From: CAVXSP01 sp963764505
GTDB taxonomy: Bacteria; Acidobacteriota; Vicinamibacteria; Vicinamibacterales; SCN-69-37
NCBI GenBank assembly: GCA_963764505.1
Contig: CAVXSP010000001.1
Span: forward strand, 496,001-560,000
Direction of reading: 5' to 3'
DNA length: 64,000 bases
Shown here: in pieces, positions 54,545 to 63,775 of the stretch
Layout: each line of letters opens with the position of its first letter
Numbering within the stretch: position 1 is the stretch's first letter
The notes under the pieces: generated by a model
The model's input: only the letters and a program-made list of their open reading frames with translations
Told to the model about the DNA's origin: nothing
The model's database searches: none
Translations under genes and position numbers: made by a program

Positions 54545-56374
54545 ATGCTCAGCCGACGAGAGGCGATTGCCGCAATGGCATCCGCGGCGGCCCTGCCGCT
54601 CATGAACGCGTGCGCGCGTGACCGGGGGGTGGCGCCTGGCGTCTCCACGGACGCCGATGCGCTCGTGTTGCTCGACGCGACAGCCGGCAACCTACTTCGA
54701 CGGTATCCGGAGAGCGCGACGTCGCTGGGGATCGACACCGGCGCGAGGGCGGCGCTCCGATCCCAGCTGGCCGATCGCTCGGCCGAAGGCCAGCGGGGCG
54801 TGGCGGCGCAGGTGCGCGCCGACCTGGCGCAGGTCAACGCGTTCGACGCGGCCGGTCTCTCGCACGGCGTGCGCACGAGCCTCGAGGTGGTGCGCAGCGC
54901 CTATGCCACGGCGCTCGAAGGGTTCGCGCTGCCGTATGGCGACATCACGGTCGGCGGCTGGCGCAACACGCCCTACGTCGTCATTCAGAACGTCGGTGCC
55001 TATCTCGATATCCCGAGGTTTCTGGAGAGCGACCATCGTGTCGACGACGCCGCCGATGCCGAGGCGTATCTCGCGCGGCTGCAGTCGTACACGAACCAGC
55101 TGGACGGAGAGCTCGGCCGGATCCAGGCGGCGCGCGCCGCCGGGCTCGTGCCGCCGGCGTTCCTGATCGAGAAGGCGCTGGCGCAGATGACGCTGTCCGT
55201 GAAGGACGCCCGCACAGGCGGAGCGCTCGTGGACTCGATCGAGCGGCGGACGAAGAACATCCCTGGCAACTGGGCCGACCGCGCACGGACGATCACCACC
55301 GGGCAGATCGCGCCGGCGCTGGAGCGACAGCTGGCGGAGTTGCAGGCGCAGCGCGCCGTCGCCACCGGCGATCCGGGAATCTCGGCGCGTCCGCACGGCG
55401 TCGAGTTCTACCGGTGGGCGCTCAAGGCATCGACCACCACGACCCTGTCACCGGACGAGGTCCACGAGCTGGGACGAGGCGAGCTGCAGCGCCTGCAGGC
55501 GCGGATGGACGCGATTCTGAAGGAGATCGGCTACTCGCAGGGAAGCGTCGGCGATCGGATGAAGGCACTGGCGAGGGATCCCCGCTACAAGTTCTCGGAA
55601 GGCGACCAGGGGCGCGCCGAGATCATGGCCTTCATCGACGAGCGCCTCGACTGGATTCGAGCCCAGATGCCGCGCGCGTTCCACACGCTGGTCACGCCGA
55701 ACATGGAGGTGAAGCGGTTGCCGCCGGAGGAAGAGCCCGGCGCGCCCAGCGCGTACGGCGGCTCGGGATCGATCGACGGCAGGATTCCCGGGCGGTTCTG
55801 GATCAATCTGAGGACGCCGGCGCTCCACAGCAAGTACAGCCTCGCCGACCTGACCTTCCACGAGGCGATTCCCGGCCACATCTGGCAGGGTGAATACACG
55901 CACCAGATGCCGCTGATTCGTCAGTTGCTCGCCTTCAACGCCTATTCCGAGGGCTGGGCGCTCTACGCCGAGCAGCTCGCCGACGAGCTCGGGGCCTACG
56001 AGAACGATCGCGTCGGACGCCTCGGCTACCTGCAGTCGATTGCGTTCCGGGCGTGCCGCCTGGTCGTGGACACCGGCATCCACGCCAAGGGCTGGACGCG
56101 CGAGCAGGCGGTCAGGTTCTTCGTCGACGTGAACGGATCGAATCCCCTGGAGGTCGCCAGCGAGGTCGATCGCTACTGTTCCTGGCCCGGGCAGGCGTGC
56201 GGCTACGAAGTGGGTCACAGCGAGATCAGCCGGCAGCGCGAGATCGCGAAGGCGGCCCTCGGACCGAAGTACGACCTGAAGGCGTTCGACGACACCGTGG
56301 TGCTCGGCGGGAACGTCCCGCTCGACGTGCTCGGCAGGAACGTCGACGAGTACATCCGCGCGGCGAAGGCGTGA
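54545..56374 (+). CDS. DUF885 family peptidase, exported
   Basis: A 609-residue zinc peptidase of the DUF885 group. The signal has RREAIAAMASAAALPLMNAC, a Tat-like and lipobox-like start. The zinc motif is in DLTFHEAIPGHIWQGEY (HEAIPGH), with a later EGWALYAEQLADELG. Members are periplasmic carboxypeptidase-like enzymes. Location directly after trmO is by chance of synteny. The stop overlaps the GTG of the next small gene. Confidence 0.88.
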   Translation: MLSRREAIAAMASAAALPLMNACARDRGVAPGVSTDADALVLLDATAGNLLRRYPESATSLGIDTGARAALRSQLADRSAEGQRGVAAQVRADLAQVNAFDAAGLSHGVRTSLEVVRSAYATALEGFALPYGDITVGGWRNTPYVVIQNVGAYLDIPRFLESDHRVDDAADAEAYLARLQSYTNQLDGELGRIQAARAAGLVPPAFLIEKALAQMTLSVKDARTGGALVDSIERRTKNIPGNWADRARTITTGQIAPALERQLAELQAQRAVATGDPGISARPHGVEFYRWALKASTTTTLSPDEVHELGRGELQRLQARMDAILKEIGYSQGSVGDRMKALARDPRYKFSEGDQGRAEIMAFIDERLDWIRAQMPRAFHTLVTPNMEVKRLPPEEEPGAPSAYGGSGSIDGRIPGRFWINLRTPALHSKYSLADLTFHEAIPGHIWQGEYTHQMPLIRQLLAFNAYSEGWALYAEQLADELGAYENDRVGRLGYLQSIAFRACRLVVDTGIHAKGWTREQAVRFFVDVNGSNPLEVASEVDRYCSWPGQACGYEVGHSEISRQREIAKAALGPKYDLKAFDDTVVLGGNVPLDVLGRNVDEYIRAAKA

Positions 56375-56400
56375 TTCGTCTTGTCGAATCGAGGTGGCGT

Positions 56401-56679
56401 ATGGCAGGAAGGGCCGTTCAGCTCGGCTTGGGCATCGTGGCGCTCGTTTGTTGGGCCGTCATGTTCCTTGCGGGAACGGATGTCTGGCACGACGTCGGCA
56501 GGCCTGACTTCTGGAATCTCCAGGGAGCGCCGTACAACGATCTCCGCGCCTTCACTTACGCGTTCTATCTGCTCTTCGCGCTTCTGTGCCTTCAGGTCGT
56601 TGGAACGACGGCGGACGTTGCCGCCGCCCTGTGGAGGCGGCGGGACGCGTCGCACAGAATGCAGCAGACGGCGCCCTGA
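56401..56679 (+). CDS. Small membrane protein
   Basis: A 92-residue protein with two hydrophobic helices (LGLGIVALVCWAVMFLAG and LLFALLCLQVVGTTADVAA) around a short DLRAFTYAFY loop. GTG 56371, overlapping the DUF885 stop, would give 102 residues. No family recognised. Confidence 0.6.
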   Translation: MAGRAVQLGLGIVALVCWAVMFLAGTDVWHDVGRPDFWNLQGAPYNDLRAFTYAFYLLFALLCLQVVGTTADVAAALWRRRDASHRMQQTAP

Positions 56680-56757
56680 AGCCGTGCGGATGGGCGTCGG
56701 CCGACGGCTGTCGAATGCCGTCTGCGGCAACTCGCAAGGCACTCTGGAACGAAGAAC

Positions 56758-57396
56758 GTGACCGCGAGCGTTGGCGAGATCGGCTACGGATCCGGCCTGG
56801 CCGCAGCATCCGCAACCGTCGCCTACGACGTCGTGCAGATCCTGCAGGTCGCCGGCGTCCTCCGCTTTCCGGCCGACGAGATCCTCATCTACGGGACGTC
56901 TCTCTGTATCGTCCTGCCCTTTCTTCTGGAAATGGTCGCCCTGCATCATGCGACCAGACCAGACAGGCGTCTCTGGACGCACGCGGCGCTGATTTTCGCG
57001 AGCGTCTACGCCGTCTTCGTCACGGCGAACTATGTCGTGCAGCTCGCAACGGTCATTCCCGCAAAGCTGAGCGGAACACTGGACGCCGTGCGCGTGCTCG
57101 ACCAGACACCCCACTCGTTGTTCTGGGATTTCGACGCCGTCGGCTACGTGTCCATGGGACTGGCGGCGCTGCTGGTCATCCCAGCGGTTGGCAACGACGG
57201 ACTCGAGCGATGGGTCAGGCTGTCGCTCGCTGCGCACGTGGCGGTCACGCCCCTCATTGCCGTCGTCTACTTCTATCCGAGGTTTTCGCCGGAGCTCCTG
57301 TTCCTCGGCTTCCCGTGGGCCGTCACCGCGCCGCTCTTCATGGCGATGCTTGCGATCATGTTGCGCCAGCGGCAGGTCGCCGGGTACCGTGGCTGA
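56758..57396 (+). CDS. Integral membrane protein
   Basis: A 212-residue protein with about six membrane segments (LCIVLPFLLEMVALHH, AALIFASVYAVFVTANYVV, VGYVSMGLAALLVIPAVG, FLGFPWAVTAPLFMAMLAIM). Starts at GTG 56758. The arrangement is like other uncharacterised membrane proteins of this size; no transporter motif is visible. Follows the small membrane gene by 78 bases. Confidence 0.65.
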   Translation: MTASVGEIGYGSGLAAASATVAYDVVQILQVAGVLRFPADEILIYGTSLCIVLPFLLEMVALHHATRPDRRLWTHAALIFASVYAVFVTANYVVQLATVIPAKLSGTLDAVRVLDQTPHSLFWDFDAVGYVSMGLAALLVIPAVGNDGLERWVRLSLAAHVAVTPLIAVVYFYPRFSPELLFLGFPWAVTAPLFMAMLAIMLRQRQVAGYRG

Positions 57397-57547
57397 CCCG
57401 CGCCCGGCACTATCGCGGGTAGACCTCCGTCAGGGTGCTGCCGAAAATCCTGGACGGGCAGGTGCTGTGGTGTCCAACAGACCACGAGAGACGGTTGAGC
57501 GCGGAGACGCTGCGGCCCTGCGGCCGGCCGGCTCGGATCCGCCATTC

Positions 57548-58051
57548 ATGACGGCGATCTTTTCCACCGCCACGGCTGACGAGGCGTCGGAGATCGCGGC
57601 GCTTCGCGGCGCCGCGGCGGAAGATCTGACGAAACGGTTCGGCCGTGGCCACTGGTCGTCGATTCCCAGCGAACGCGGCGTGCTCTATTCGATGCGGTAC
57701 GCGAAGCTGCTGCTCGCCCGTTCGTCCGCCGGAGAGCTGCTGGGCGTCCTGCGGCTCGCGACCAAGAAGCCGTGGGCGATCGATCCGGCCTACTTCACGC
57801 CGTGCAGGAAGGCGCTCTATCTGACCGACATGGCCGTCGCGCCGGAGGCCCAGGGACGAGGACTCGGGCGCGCGCTCCTGTGGCAGGCCCACGCGCTCGC
57901 AAAGTCCTGGCCGGCCGACTCGGTGCGGCTCGACGCCTACGACGCGCCGGCCGGCGCCGGCGGGTTCTACGCGAAGTGCGGCCTCGAAGAGCGCGGACGC
58001 GTGGTCTATCGAAACACGGCGCTCATCTACTTCGAATGGCGGCTGGGATGA
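57548..58051 (+). CDS. GNAT family N-acetyltransferase
   Basis: A 167-residue GNAT protein. Acetyl-CoA site: LYLTDMAVAPEAQGRGLGRA, i.e. V-x4-QGxGxG, with a following LLWQAHALAKSWPA helix and FYAKCGLEERGRVVYRN. Substrate is unknown. Its stop overlaps the ICMT-like gene by four bases (ATGA), so the two are coupled. Confidence 0.9.
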   Translation: MTAIFSTATADEASEIAALRGAAAEDLTKRFGRGHWSSIPSERGVLYSMRYAKLLLARSSAGELLGVLRLATKKPWAIDPAYFTPCRKALYLTDMAVAPEAQGRGLGRALLWQAHALAKSWPADSVRLDAYDAPAGAGGFYAKCGLEERGRVVYRNTALIYFEWRLG

Positions 58052-58566
58052 GCCGTGGGGACGAGGGCTCGGCAGTGCCGCCGCGACAGCAGCGCAAGCG
58101 CGATCCGAGCCGCCTGCTGACGAACGTGCCCGTCCCGTGGCTGTTCGTCCTGACGTATCTCGCGGGTGTGGGGCTCGAGCTCGTTCACCCGCTCGCGGAT
58201 CGGGCGGCCGCCTCGCCGGCGATTCCTCTCATCGGCGCCGGCCTGTTCGTGCTCGGCGCGCTGCTGGCGGGATGGGGCTGGTCTCTGTTCTACAGGACCG
58301 GGACGACGAGGGTGCCGGGCCAGTCTTCGACGACGCTGGTGACATGGGGGCCGTACCGGCTGACCCGCAATCCGATGTACGTGGGCCTCGCCATCGCGTA
58401 TCTCGGCGAAGCCGGCCTCCTCGTGCAGGTCTGGCCCGTGGTGCTGCTGCCCCTGACGATCGCCTATCTCAACGCCGTGGTCATTCCCGTCGAAGAGGCG
58501 CGGCTGCGCGAGGTGTTCGGCGCCGCCTTCGATCGGTACCGGTCGAGCGTGCGCCGCTGGATCTGA
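58048..58566 (+). CDS. Isoprenylcysteine carboxyl methyltransferase-like membrane protein
   Basis: A 172-residue protein of the ICMT/PEMT membrane-methyltransferase family: TWGPYRLTRNPMYVGLAIAY (RNPMY motif) and PVEEARLREVFGAAFDRY, the ICMT signatures. Three to four hydrophobic segments. Role in methylation of lipids or other small acids is inferred. Coupled to the GNAT gene. Confidence 0.88.
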   Translation: MSRGDEGSAVPPRQQRKRDPSRLLTNVPVPWLFVLTYLAGVGLELVHPLADRAAASPAIPLIGAGLFVLGALLAGWGWSLFYRTGTTRVPGQSSTTLVTWGPYRLTRNPMYVGLAIAYLGEAGLLVQVWPVVLLPLTIAYLNAVVIPVEEARLREVFGAAFDRYRSSVRRWI

Positions 58567-58610
58567 CGCGGTCCGCCCTATGATGATGGCGGTCGATCCG
58601 GACCGCACCG

Positions 58611-60857
58611 ATGTCTGACACGCTCGCCCGGCTGACGAGCACGCTCGCCGACCAGTACCGAATCGAGTGTTCCCTCGGTGCGGGCGGGATGGCGACCGTC
58701 TATCGCGCCTACGATCTGAAGCACGATCGGGACGTGGCGCTGAAGGTGCTGCGGCCCGAGCTGGCCGAAGCGCTCGGCCGCGAGCGCTTCCTGCGCGAGA
58801 TCCGGCTGGCGGCGCGGCTGAACCATCCGCACATCCTGCCGCTCCACGATTCCGGAGAGGCCGACGGCCTGCTGTACTTCGTCATGCCGCTCGCCCTCGG
58901 CCAGACGCTTCGCGCCCGGCTCGATCACGAGAAGCCGCTGCCCGTCGACGAGGCCGTCCGGATCGCCATCCAGGTCGCCGACGCGCTCGACTACGCGCAC
59001 CGCCAGGACGTCGTGCACCGGGACGTCAAGCCGGAGAACATCCTCCTGCACGAAGGCCATGCCGTCGTCGCGGATTTCGGTATCGGCAAGGCGCTGGCGG
59101 CGGCTTCCGCGGCCACGGAGATGGCGACGCAGGTCGGCGTCACGGTAGGCACCCCGGCCTACATGAGTCCCGAGCAGGCGGCCGGCGAGGCGCTCGACGG
59201 CCGCAGCGATCTCTTCTCGCTCGGGTGCGTGCTCTACGAGATGCTCACGGGGGAGGCGGCGTTCACCGGCCCGACTGCCCAGGCGGTGATTGCGAAGCGG
59301 TTCGTGCATTCCCCGCCGCGCGTGACGGAGCGCCGCGCCGAGGTCCCGCCGGTGGTCGCCGCCGTGGTCGCGGGTCTGCTGGAGAAGCTTCCGTCGGCCC
59401 GCTTTCCCACGGGCGCCAGGGTCGTCGAGGCCCTGCGCTCGGGCGAGGTGGCCGCGGCCCCCGCGGCCTCCGGCGACAAGTCGCTGGCGGTGTTGCCGTT
59501 CGCCAATACCAGTGCCGATCAGGAGAACGAAATCTTCGCGGACGGCCTGACCGAAGAGCTGATCGCGGACCTCGCGCGCGTGCGGGCGCTGCGCGTGATC
59601 TCTCGGACGTCCTCGATGCGGCTGAAGGGCACCGCCAAGGACATACGCGAGATCGGACGTGAGCTCGGCGTGCGTTACGCGCTGGAAGGCAGCGTGCGGC
59701 GGTCCGGCCGGTCGCTGCGTATCACGGCGCAGCTCGTCGACACGCAGAGCGACGCCCGTCTGTGGGCCGACAAGTACACCGGGACCATGGAGGACGTCTT
59801 CGATCTGCAGGAGCGCGTGTCGCGGGCGATCGTCAAGGCGCTCGACGTGACGCTGTCGTCCGACGAGGACGTGCGCCTCACGGACAGGCCGCTGCGGAGC
59901 GTACGGGCGTTCGAGCTCTTCCTCCAGGCCCGCCACGAGATCCGGCGCTATGAAATGGAGCGTGCCGCGCCGCTGCTCCAGCAGGCCATTGCGATCGAAG
60001 GTGAGGTGCCCGCCTTGCGCGCCCTGCGCGCGCTGGCCCTCGTCATGCGCGTGCGCGCCGGCATGTCGCCGGACAGGCGGCTCCTCGATGCCGCGGAATT
60101 CGAAGCGCGGGCGCTGATCGAGATCGCGCCGGAGGCGGCCTACGGCCATACACTGCTCGGTTTCATCGGCGTGGAGCGCGGCGCACTGCGCGAGGCCGTC
60201 CGCTCGCTGCGCGCCGCGATGACGCGAGACCCGACCGACGCCGATGTCCAGTTCTATCTGGCGTTCTCGCTCATCTGCGCGGGACAGATCGCCCAGGCCG
60301 CGGCGCTGAGCCGCCGGCTGACGGCCGATGACCCGCTCTCGGTGATGGCGCCGACGCTCGCGGGCGTCGTGAGCTGGTATGTTGGACGCCCGGCCGAGGG
60401 TCTGTCGTCCTCGGAGCGCGCCCTGGACATGGACCCGGAGAGCCTTCTGCAGCACTGGAGCGTCGGATATCACTACGCGCTCCTGGGCCGGTTCGGCGAT
60501 GTCGCCCGCCACGCCGAGTTCCTGCGGCAGCGGGCGCCGGGCCTTCCCTCGGTCGTCCAGCTTCGCGCGCTGCTCGAGGCCGTCGAGGGTCGCTCCGCCG
60601 AGGCCGTGCAGCTTCTGTCCGGGGTCGACAGCCGCGCCGTCGACGGACACATGGCGTTCCACTTCGCCGAGGCGTTCGCCATGGCCGGCGACACGGCGCG
60701 CGCTCTGGAGCTGCTCGAGCAGGCGGTGGACCACAACTTCTACGCGCACGAGTTCATCGGCCGCTTGAGTCCGTTCGTCGAGCCGCTCAGGTCGATGCCC
60801 GCCTTCCACCGGATCGTCGCGAAGGCCGAGCGGCGGGTCGGGGAGTTCGTCGCATGA
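58611..60857 (+). CDS. Serine/threonine protein kinase with TolB-type and TPR C-terminal region
   Basis: A 748-residue kinase. Glycine loop SLGAGGMATVYRAYD, catalytic Lys45 in VALKVL, HRDVKPENILL (136-146) and DFGIGK (155-160). From about residue 290 an adenylate-cyclase-type / TolB N-domain follows (LAVLPFANTSADQENEIFAD then ALEGSVRRSGRSLRITAQLV), and then helical TPR-like repeats to the end. No transmembrane segment was seen between kinase and C-terminal parts. Likely a cytosolic sensor-kinase coupling signals to phosphorylation. It overlaps the next MBL gene by four bases. Confidence 0.9.
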   Translation: MSDTLARLTSTLADQYRIECSLGAGGMATVYRAYDLKHDRDVALKVLRPELAEALGRERFLREIRLAARLNHPHILPLHDSGEADGLLYFVMPLALGQTLRARLDHEKPLPVDEAVRIAIQVADALDYAHRQDVVHRDVKPENILLHEGHAVVADFGIGKALAAASAATEMATQVGVTVGTPAYMSPEQAAGEALDGRSDLFSLGCVLYEMLTGEAAFTGPTAQAVIAKRFVHSPPRVTERRAEVPPVVAAVVAGLLEKLPSARFPTGARVVEALRSGEVAAAPAASGDKSLAVLPFANTSADQENEIFADGLTEELIADLARVRALRVISRTSSMRLKGTAKDIREIGRELGVRYALEGSVRRSGRSLRITAQLVDTQSDARLWADKYTGTMEDVFDLQERVSRAIVKALDVTLSSDEDVRLTDRPLRSVRAFELFLQARHEIRRYEMERAAPLLQQAIAIEGEVPALRALRALALVMRVRAGMSPDRRLLDAAEFEARALIEIAPEAAYGHTLLGFIGVERGALREAVRSLRAAMTRDPTDADVQFYLAFSLICAGQIAQAAALSRRLTADDPLSVMAPTLAGVVSWYVGRPAEGLSSSERALDMDPESLLQHWSVGYHYALLGRFGDVARHAEFLRQRAPGLPSVVQLRALLEAVEGRSAEAVQLLSGVDSRAVDGHMAFHFAEAFAMAGDTARALELLEQAVDHNFYAHEFIGRLSPFVEPLRSMPAFHRIVAKAERRVGEFVA

Positions 60858-61909
60858 GCCGTTGGCGCGGCGCGTGGCCGGCGCGGTGCCACTGCGTGGC
60901 AGCCGCGGTCGCGGCCGGTATCGTGGCGGGAGGGGTCCTCGCAGCCGCCGCGCCGCGGACGCTCGACATCTACTGGATCGACGTGGAGGGCGGCGCGTCG
61001 ACGCTCGTGGTCACGCCCCAGGGAGAATCGATCCTGATGGATGCCGGATGGGCCGGCTTCGGCGACCGCGATGCCGCCCGGATCGCGCAGGTCGCCAAGG
61101 AGGCGGGTCTCGAGCGGATCGACTACGTCCTCGTCTCCCACTTCCACCTCGACCACCTCGGCGGTCTCGCGGCGCTCGCCGAGCGCGTTCCGATCACCTC
61201 GTTCGTCGATCACGGAGACCTGGACCAGGACACGGCCGAGCTGCGCGAGCTGTGGAACAGGTATCGGGCGCTCGCGGCCGGGCGGCGTCACACGGCGCAT
61301 CCGGGCGATCGCCTGCCGCTGCAGGCCGTCCAGCTCACGATCGTCGCCGCCGGCCGGCAGGTGATCTCCGCCGCGCTGCGGCCCGACGCCGTGGCCAATC
61401 CCCTCTGCGCCGCGTTCGAGCCACACGAAGACGACGCGACAGAGAACGCCAGCAGCCTCGGCTACGTGCTGCAAGACGGCGACTTCGACTTCGTGAACCT
61501 CGGCGACCTGTCCTGGAACGGCCAGGCGCGGCTTGCGTGTCCGGTCAACCTCCTGGGGAACGTGGACGTGTTCCAGGTGACGCATCACGGCGTGCGCGAC
61601 GACGTGCTGCCGCAGCAGATGTGGGCGATGTCCCCGACCGTGGCCGTGATGAACAATGGGCCGACGAAGGGCGCGGGCAGCGCCGCGGTCGAGACGGTGC
61701 TTCGTTCCCCCGGACTCGAGGACTTGTGGTCGCTTCACCGGGCGGGCGCCAATGATGCGGCTCACAACGCGCCGGAGCGACTCACGGCCAACCTCGGCGG
61801 AACCGACGGCTGCCCGGGCGCCTGGATCAGGCTGCGAGTGAACCCGAACGGCTCGTTTGCCGTCATGAACAGTCGAAACGGATACTCGAAGACGTACGGG
61901 GTCAAGTAG
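60854..61909 (+). CDS. Exported MBL-fold hydrolase (ComEC-like)
   Basis: A 351-residue protein with signal (AAAVAAGIVAGGVLAAAA) and metallo-beta-lactamase fold: IYWIDVEGGASTLVVTPQGE, metal motif LVSHFHLDHLGGL, then DVFQVTHHGVRDDVL and late VMNNGPTKGAGS. This type is like the ComEC/Rec2 MBL domain. Substrate is not known. Overlaps the kinase gene by four bases. Homologous to the partial gene at 63775. Confidence 0.88.
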   Translation: MSRWRGAWPARCHCVAAAVAAGIVAGGVLAAAAPRTLDIYWIDVEGGASTLVVTPQGESILMDAGWAGFGDRDAARIAQVAKEAGLERIDYVLVSHFHLDHLGGLAALAERVPITSFVDHGDLDQDTAELRELWNRYRALAAGRRHTAHPGDRLPLQAVQLTIVAAGRQVISAALRPDAVANPLCAAFEPHEDDATENASSLGYVLQDGDFDFVNLGDLSWNGQARLACPVNLLGNVDVFQVTHHGVRDDVLPQQMWAMSPTVAVMNNGPTKGAGSAAVETVLRSPGLEDLWSLHRAGANDAAHNAPERLTANLGGTDGCPGAWIRLRVNPNGSFAVMNSRNGYSKTYGVK

Positions 61910-61928
61910 GATGCTGCGGAGGTGTGAC

Positions 61929-62879
61929 ATGCGGCCGCCGATGTGCTCGACCAGGCGATTGCTGCCGCTCGTGCTGCTCGGGGCCCTTGCGACGTTGCCG
62001 CTCGCGGCACAGCGGGGTCCGGCGCCCGACCCGCTCGTCCGAGAGAACGCCTCTGTCCAAGTGGCGGCGCATACGTACGTGATCCCAGACGGCGACGTCC
62101 CGCTCGTGCCGAACGTCGGGATCGTGGTCGGCGAGCGAGCGACGCTCGTCGTCGATCCCGGTCTGGGACGCCGGAACGGCGAAACCGTGCTGCGCGAGGC
62201 GCAGAGAGTCAGTCGGACGCCGGAGATGTTCATCGCGTCCACGCACTTCCATCCGGAGCATACGACCGGCTACGTGGCGTTCCCGGCGTCGGCGAAGTAC
62301 GTCGACTCGAACGTGCAGGAGGCGGAGTTCGCGAGCCAGGGCGCACAGATGATCCAGACGTTCGCCGGACGCTCCGCCGTGACGGCCGATCTGCTGAAGG
62401 ATGCGCGTCGCCGCATCGCGGACATCACCTTCGACCGGGAGTACCGGCTGGATCTGGGGGGCGTGCACGTGCGATTCCTCGTCGTGGGTCCGACGCACAC
62501 GCGCGGCGACACGGGCCTCTTCGTCGAGGAGGACCGCGTGCTGTTCGCCGGCGACGTCGTCATGAACCACTCGTTTCTGGCCGCGGGCGCCGCGTCGAGC
62601 ATGAGCGCCTGGCTTGCGGCGTTCGACGCCTTCGAGGCGATGCACCCGGCGGTCATCGTTCCGTCGCACGGCGCGGTCGGCGACGGGTCGCTCATCGCCG
62701 CCAACCGCGAGATCATGCGGCGCGTGCAGTCGCGCGTGCGCGAGCTCAAGGCGCAGGGGCGCCCGGCGGACGAGGCGGCCGCCACCGTGCAGGCGGAGCT
62801 CCAGGCGCAGCATCCGGACTGGCCACGGGCGAACGGGCTGGCCGCCGCGGCCCGCGCGGCCTACGCCGAGGCGCGGTAG
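61929..62879 (+). CDS. Exported MBL-fold hydrolase (beta-lactamase-like)
   Basis: A 316-residue protein with signal (LLPLVLLGALATLPLAAQ). MBL motifs: ASTHFHPEHTTGY, with a conserved zinc-ligand order, GPTHTRGDTGLFVEEDRVLF and AVIVPSHGAVGDGSLI. It resembles the subclass of lactamase-like periplasmic hydrolases that act on small substrates rather than antibiotic lactams specifically. GGAGGT before ATG 61929 supports this start over 61911. Confidence 0.88.
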   Translation: MRPPMCSTRRLLPLVLLGALATLPLAAQRGPAPDPLVRENASVQVAAHTYVIPDGDVPLVPNVGIVVGERATLVVDPGLGRRNGETVLREAQRVSRTPEMFIASTHFHPEHTTGYVAFPASAKYVDSNVQEAEFASQGAQMIQTFAGRSAVTADLLKDARRRIADITFDREYRLDLGGVHVRFLVVGPTHTRGDTGLFVEEDRVLFAGDVVMNHSFLAAGAASSMSAWLAAFDAFEAMHPAVIVPSHGAVGDGSLIAANREIMRRVQSRVRELKAQGRPADEAAATVQAELQAQHPDWPRANGLAAAARAAYAEAR

Positions 62880-62916
62880 GCCGCGTGAACGTGCGAGCAT
62901 AGGGGAGGACCGACCC

Positions 62917-63114
62917 ATGAAGGCGCTGATCCTGTTCCTCGGCTGGTGCATTCTTTTCGTCCTGTGCTGGCCGCTCGCCCTGCTCGCGCTCGTGCTCCTG
63001 CCGATCGTGTGGCTCATCTCGTTGCCGCTCCGCCTGATCGGCGTCACGCTGGACGCGGTGTTCGCGCTCATCCGGGCGGTGCTGTTCCTGCCGGCTCGTC
63101 TGCTCCGCGCGTGA
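62917..63114 (+). CDS. Small membrane protein
   Basis: A 65-residue protein, almost wholly hydrophobic with two helices (LILFLGWCILFVLCWPLALL and VWLISLPLRLIGVTLDAVF). GGGGAGG ribosome site. Function unknown. Confidence 0.7.
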   Translation: MKALILFLGWCILFVLCWPLALLALVLLPIVWLISLPLRLIGVTLDAVFALIRAVLFLPARLLRA

Positions 63115-63139
63115 GTCCCAGCCGAGGGGCACGATTCCG

Positions 63140-63775
63140 TTGAACCTGCCGTTCTCACACGACGCGTTTCTCGACGTATTCGGCGCGTACAACCGCGCCT
63201 TCTGGCCCGTCGTGGCGCTTCTGTGGATCGTCACGGCCGTGGCCGCGGTGCGGTGGCTTCGGCGCGGGCGGACCCAGTCCCGGGCCGCCTTCATCCTGCT
63301 GGCCGCGCACTGGGCATGGTCCGGCGTGGCCTATCACTGGATGTTCTTCCGCCGCATCAATCCTGCCGCGGGGATGTTCGGCGCCCTGTTCGTCCTGCAG
63401 GCTGGCTCGTTCGTCTGGGTGTCACGACGGCCGCGCGCCGCCATGGAGTTCCACGCCGGTCTGCGCGGGTGGCTCGGCGCCGCGCTCGTGGCCTACGGCC
63501 TCGCGTATCCATTGCTGGGAGCGGCGTTCGGACTGCGCTACCCGCGTATGCCCGTCTTCGCCGTGCCCTGTCCGACGACGCTCGTCACGGCCGGGATGCT
63601 GCTCGCCGCGTCGGGCGTCCCGCGGGCGGTGAAGATCGTGCCGATCCTGTGGGCCTTCGTTGGCAGCGCCGCCGCGTTCGCACTGGGTATCGTGGCCGAC
63701 ACGGCGCTCATTGTCGCAGGCGGGCTCCTGGCCATGGACACGCTCGCGCCGCACGCGCTGGGACGCAGAAGCTGA
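63140..63775 (+). CDS. DUF6064-like membrane protein
   Basis: A 211-residue protein with about six membrane segments, starting at TTG 63140: NLPFSHDAFLDVFGAYNRAF, AHWAWSGVAYHWMFFRRINP, and FAVPCPTTLVTAGMLLAASG, features of DUF6064 proteins. Function unknown. The stop overlaps the next gene's ATG. Confidence 0.78.
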   Translation: MNLPFSHDAFLDVFGAYNRAFWPVVALLWIVTAVAAVRWLRRGRTQSRAAFILLAAHWAWSGVAYHWMFFRRINPAAGMFGALFVLQAGSFVWVSRRPRAAMEFHAGLRGWLGAALVAYGLAYPLLGAAFGLRYPRMPVFAVPCPTTLVTAGMLLAASGVPRAVKIVPILWAFVGSAAAFALGIVADTALIVAGGLLAMDTLAPHALGRRS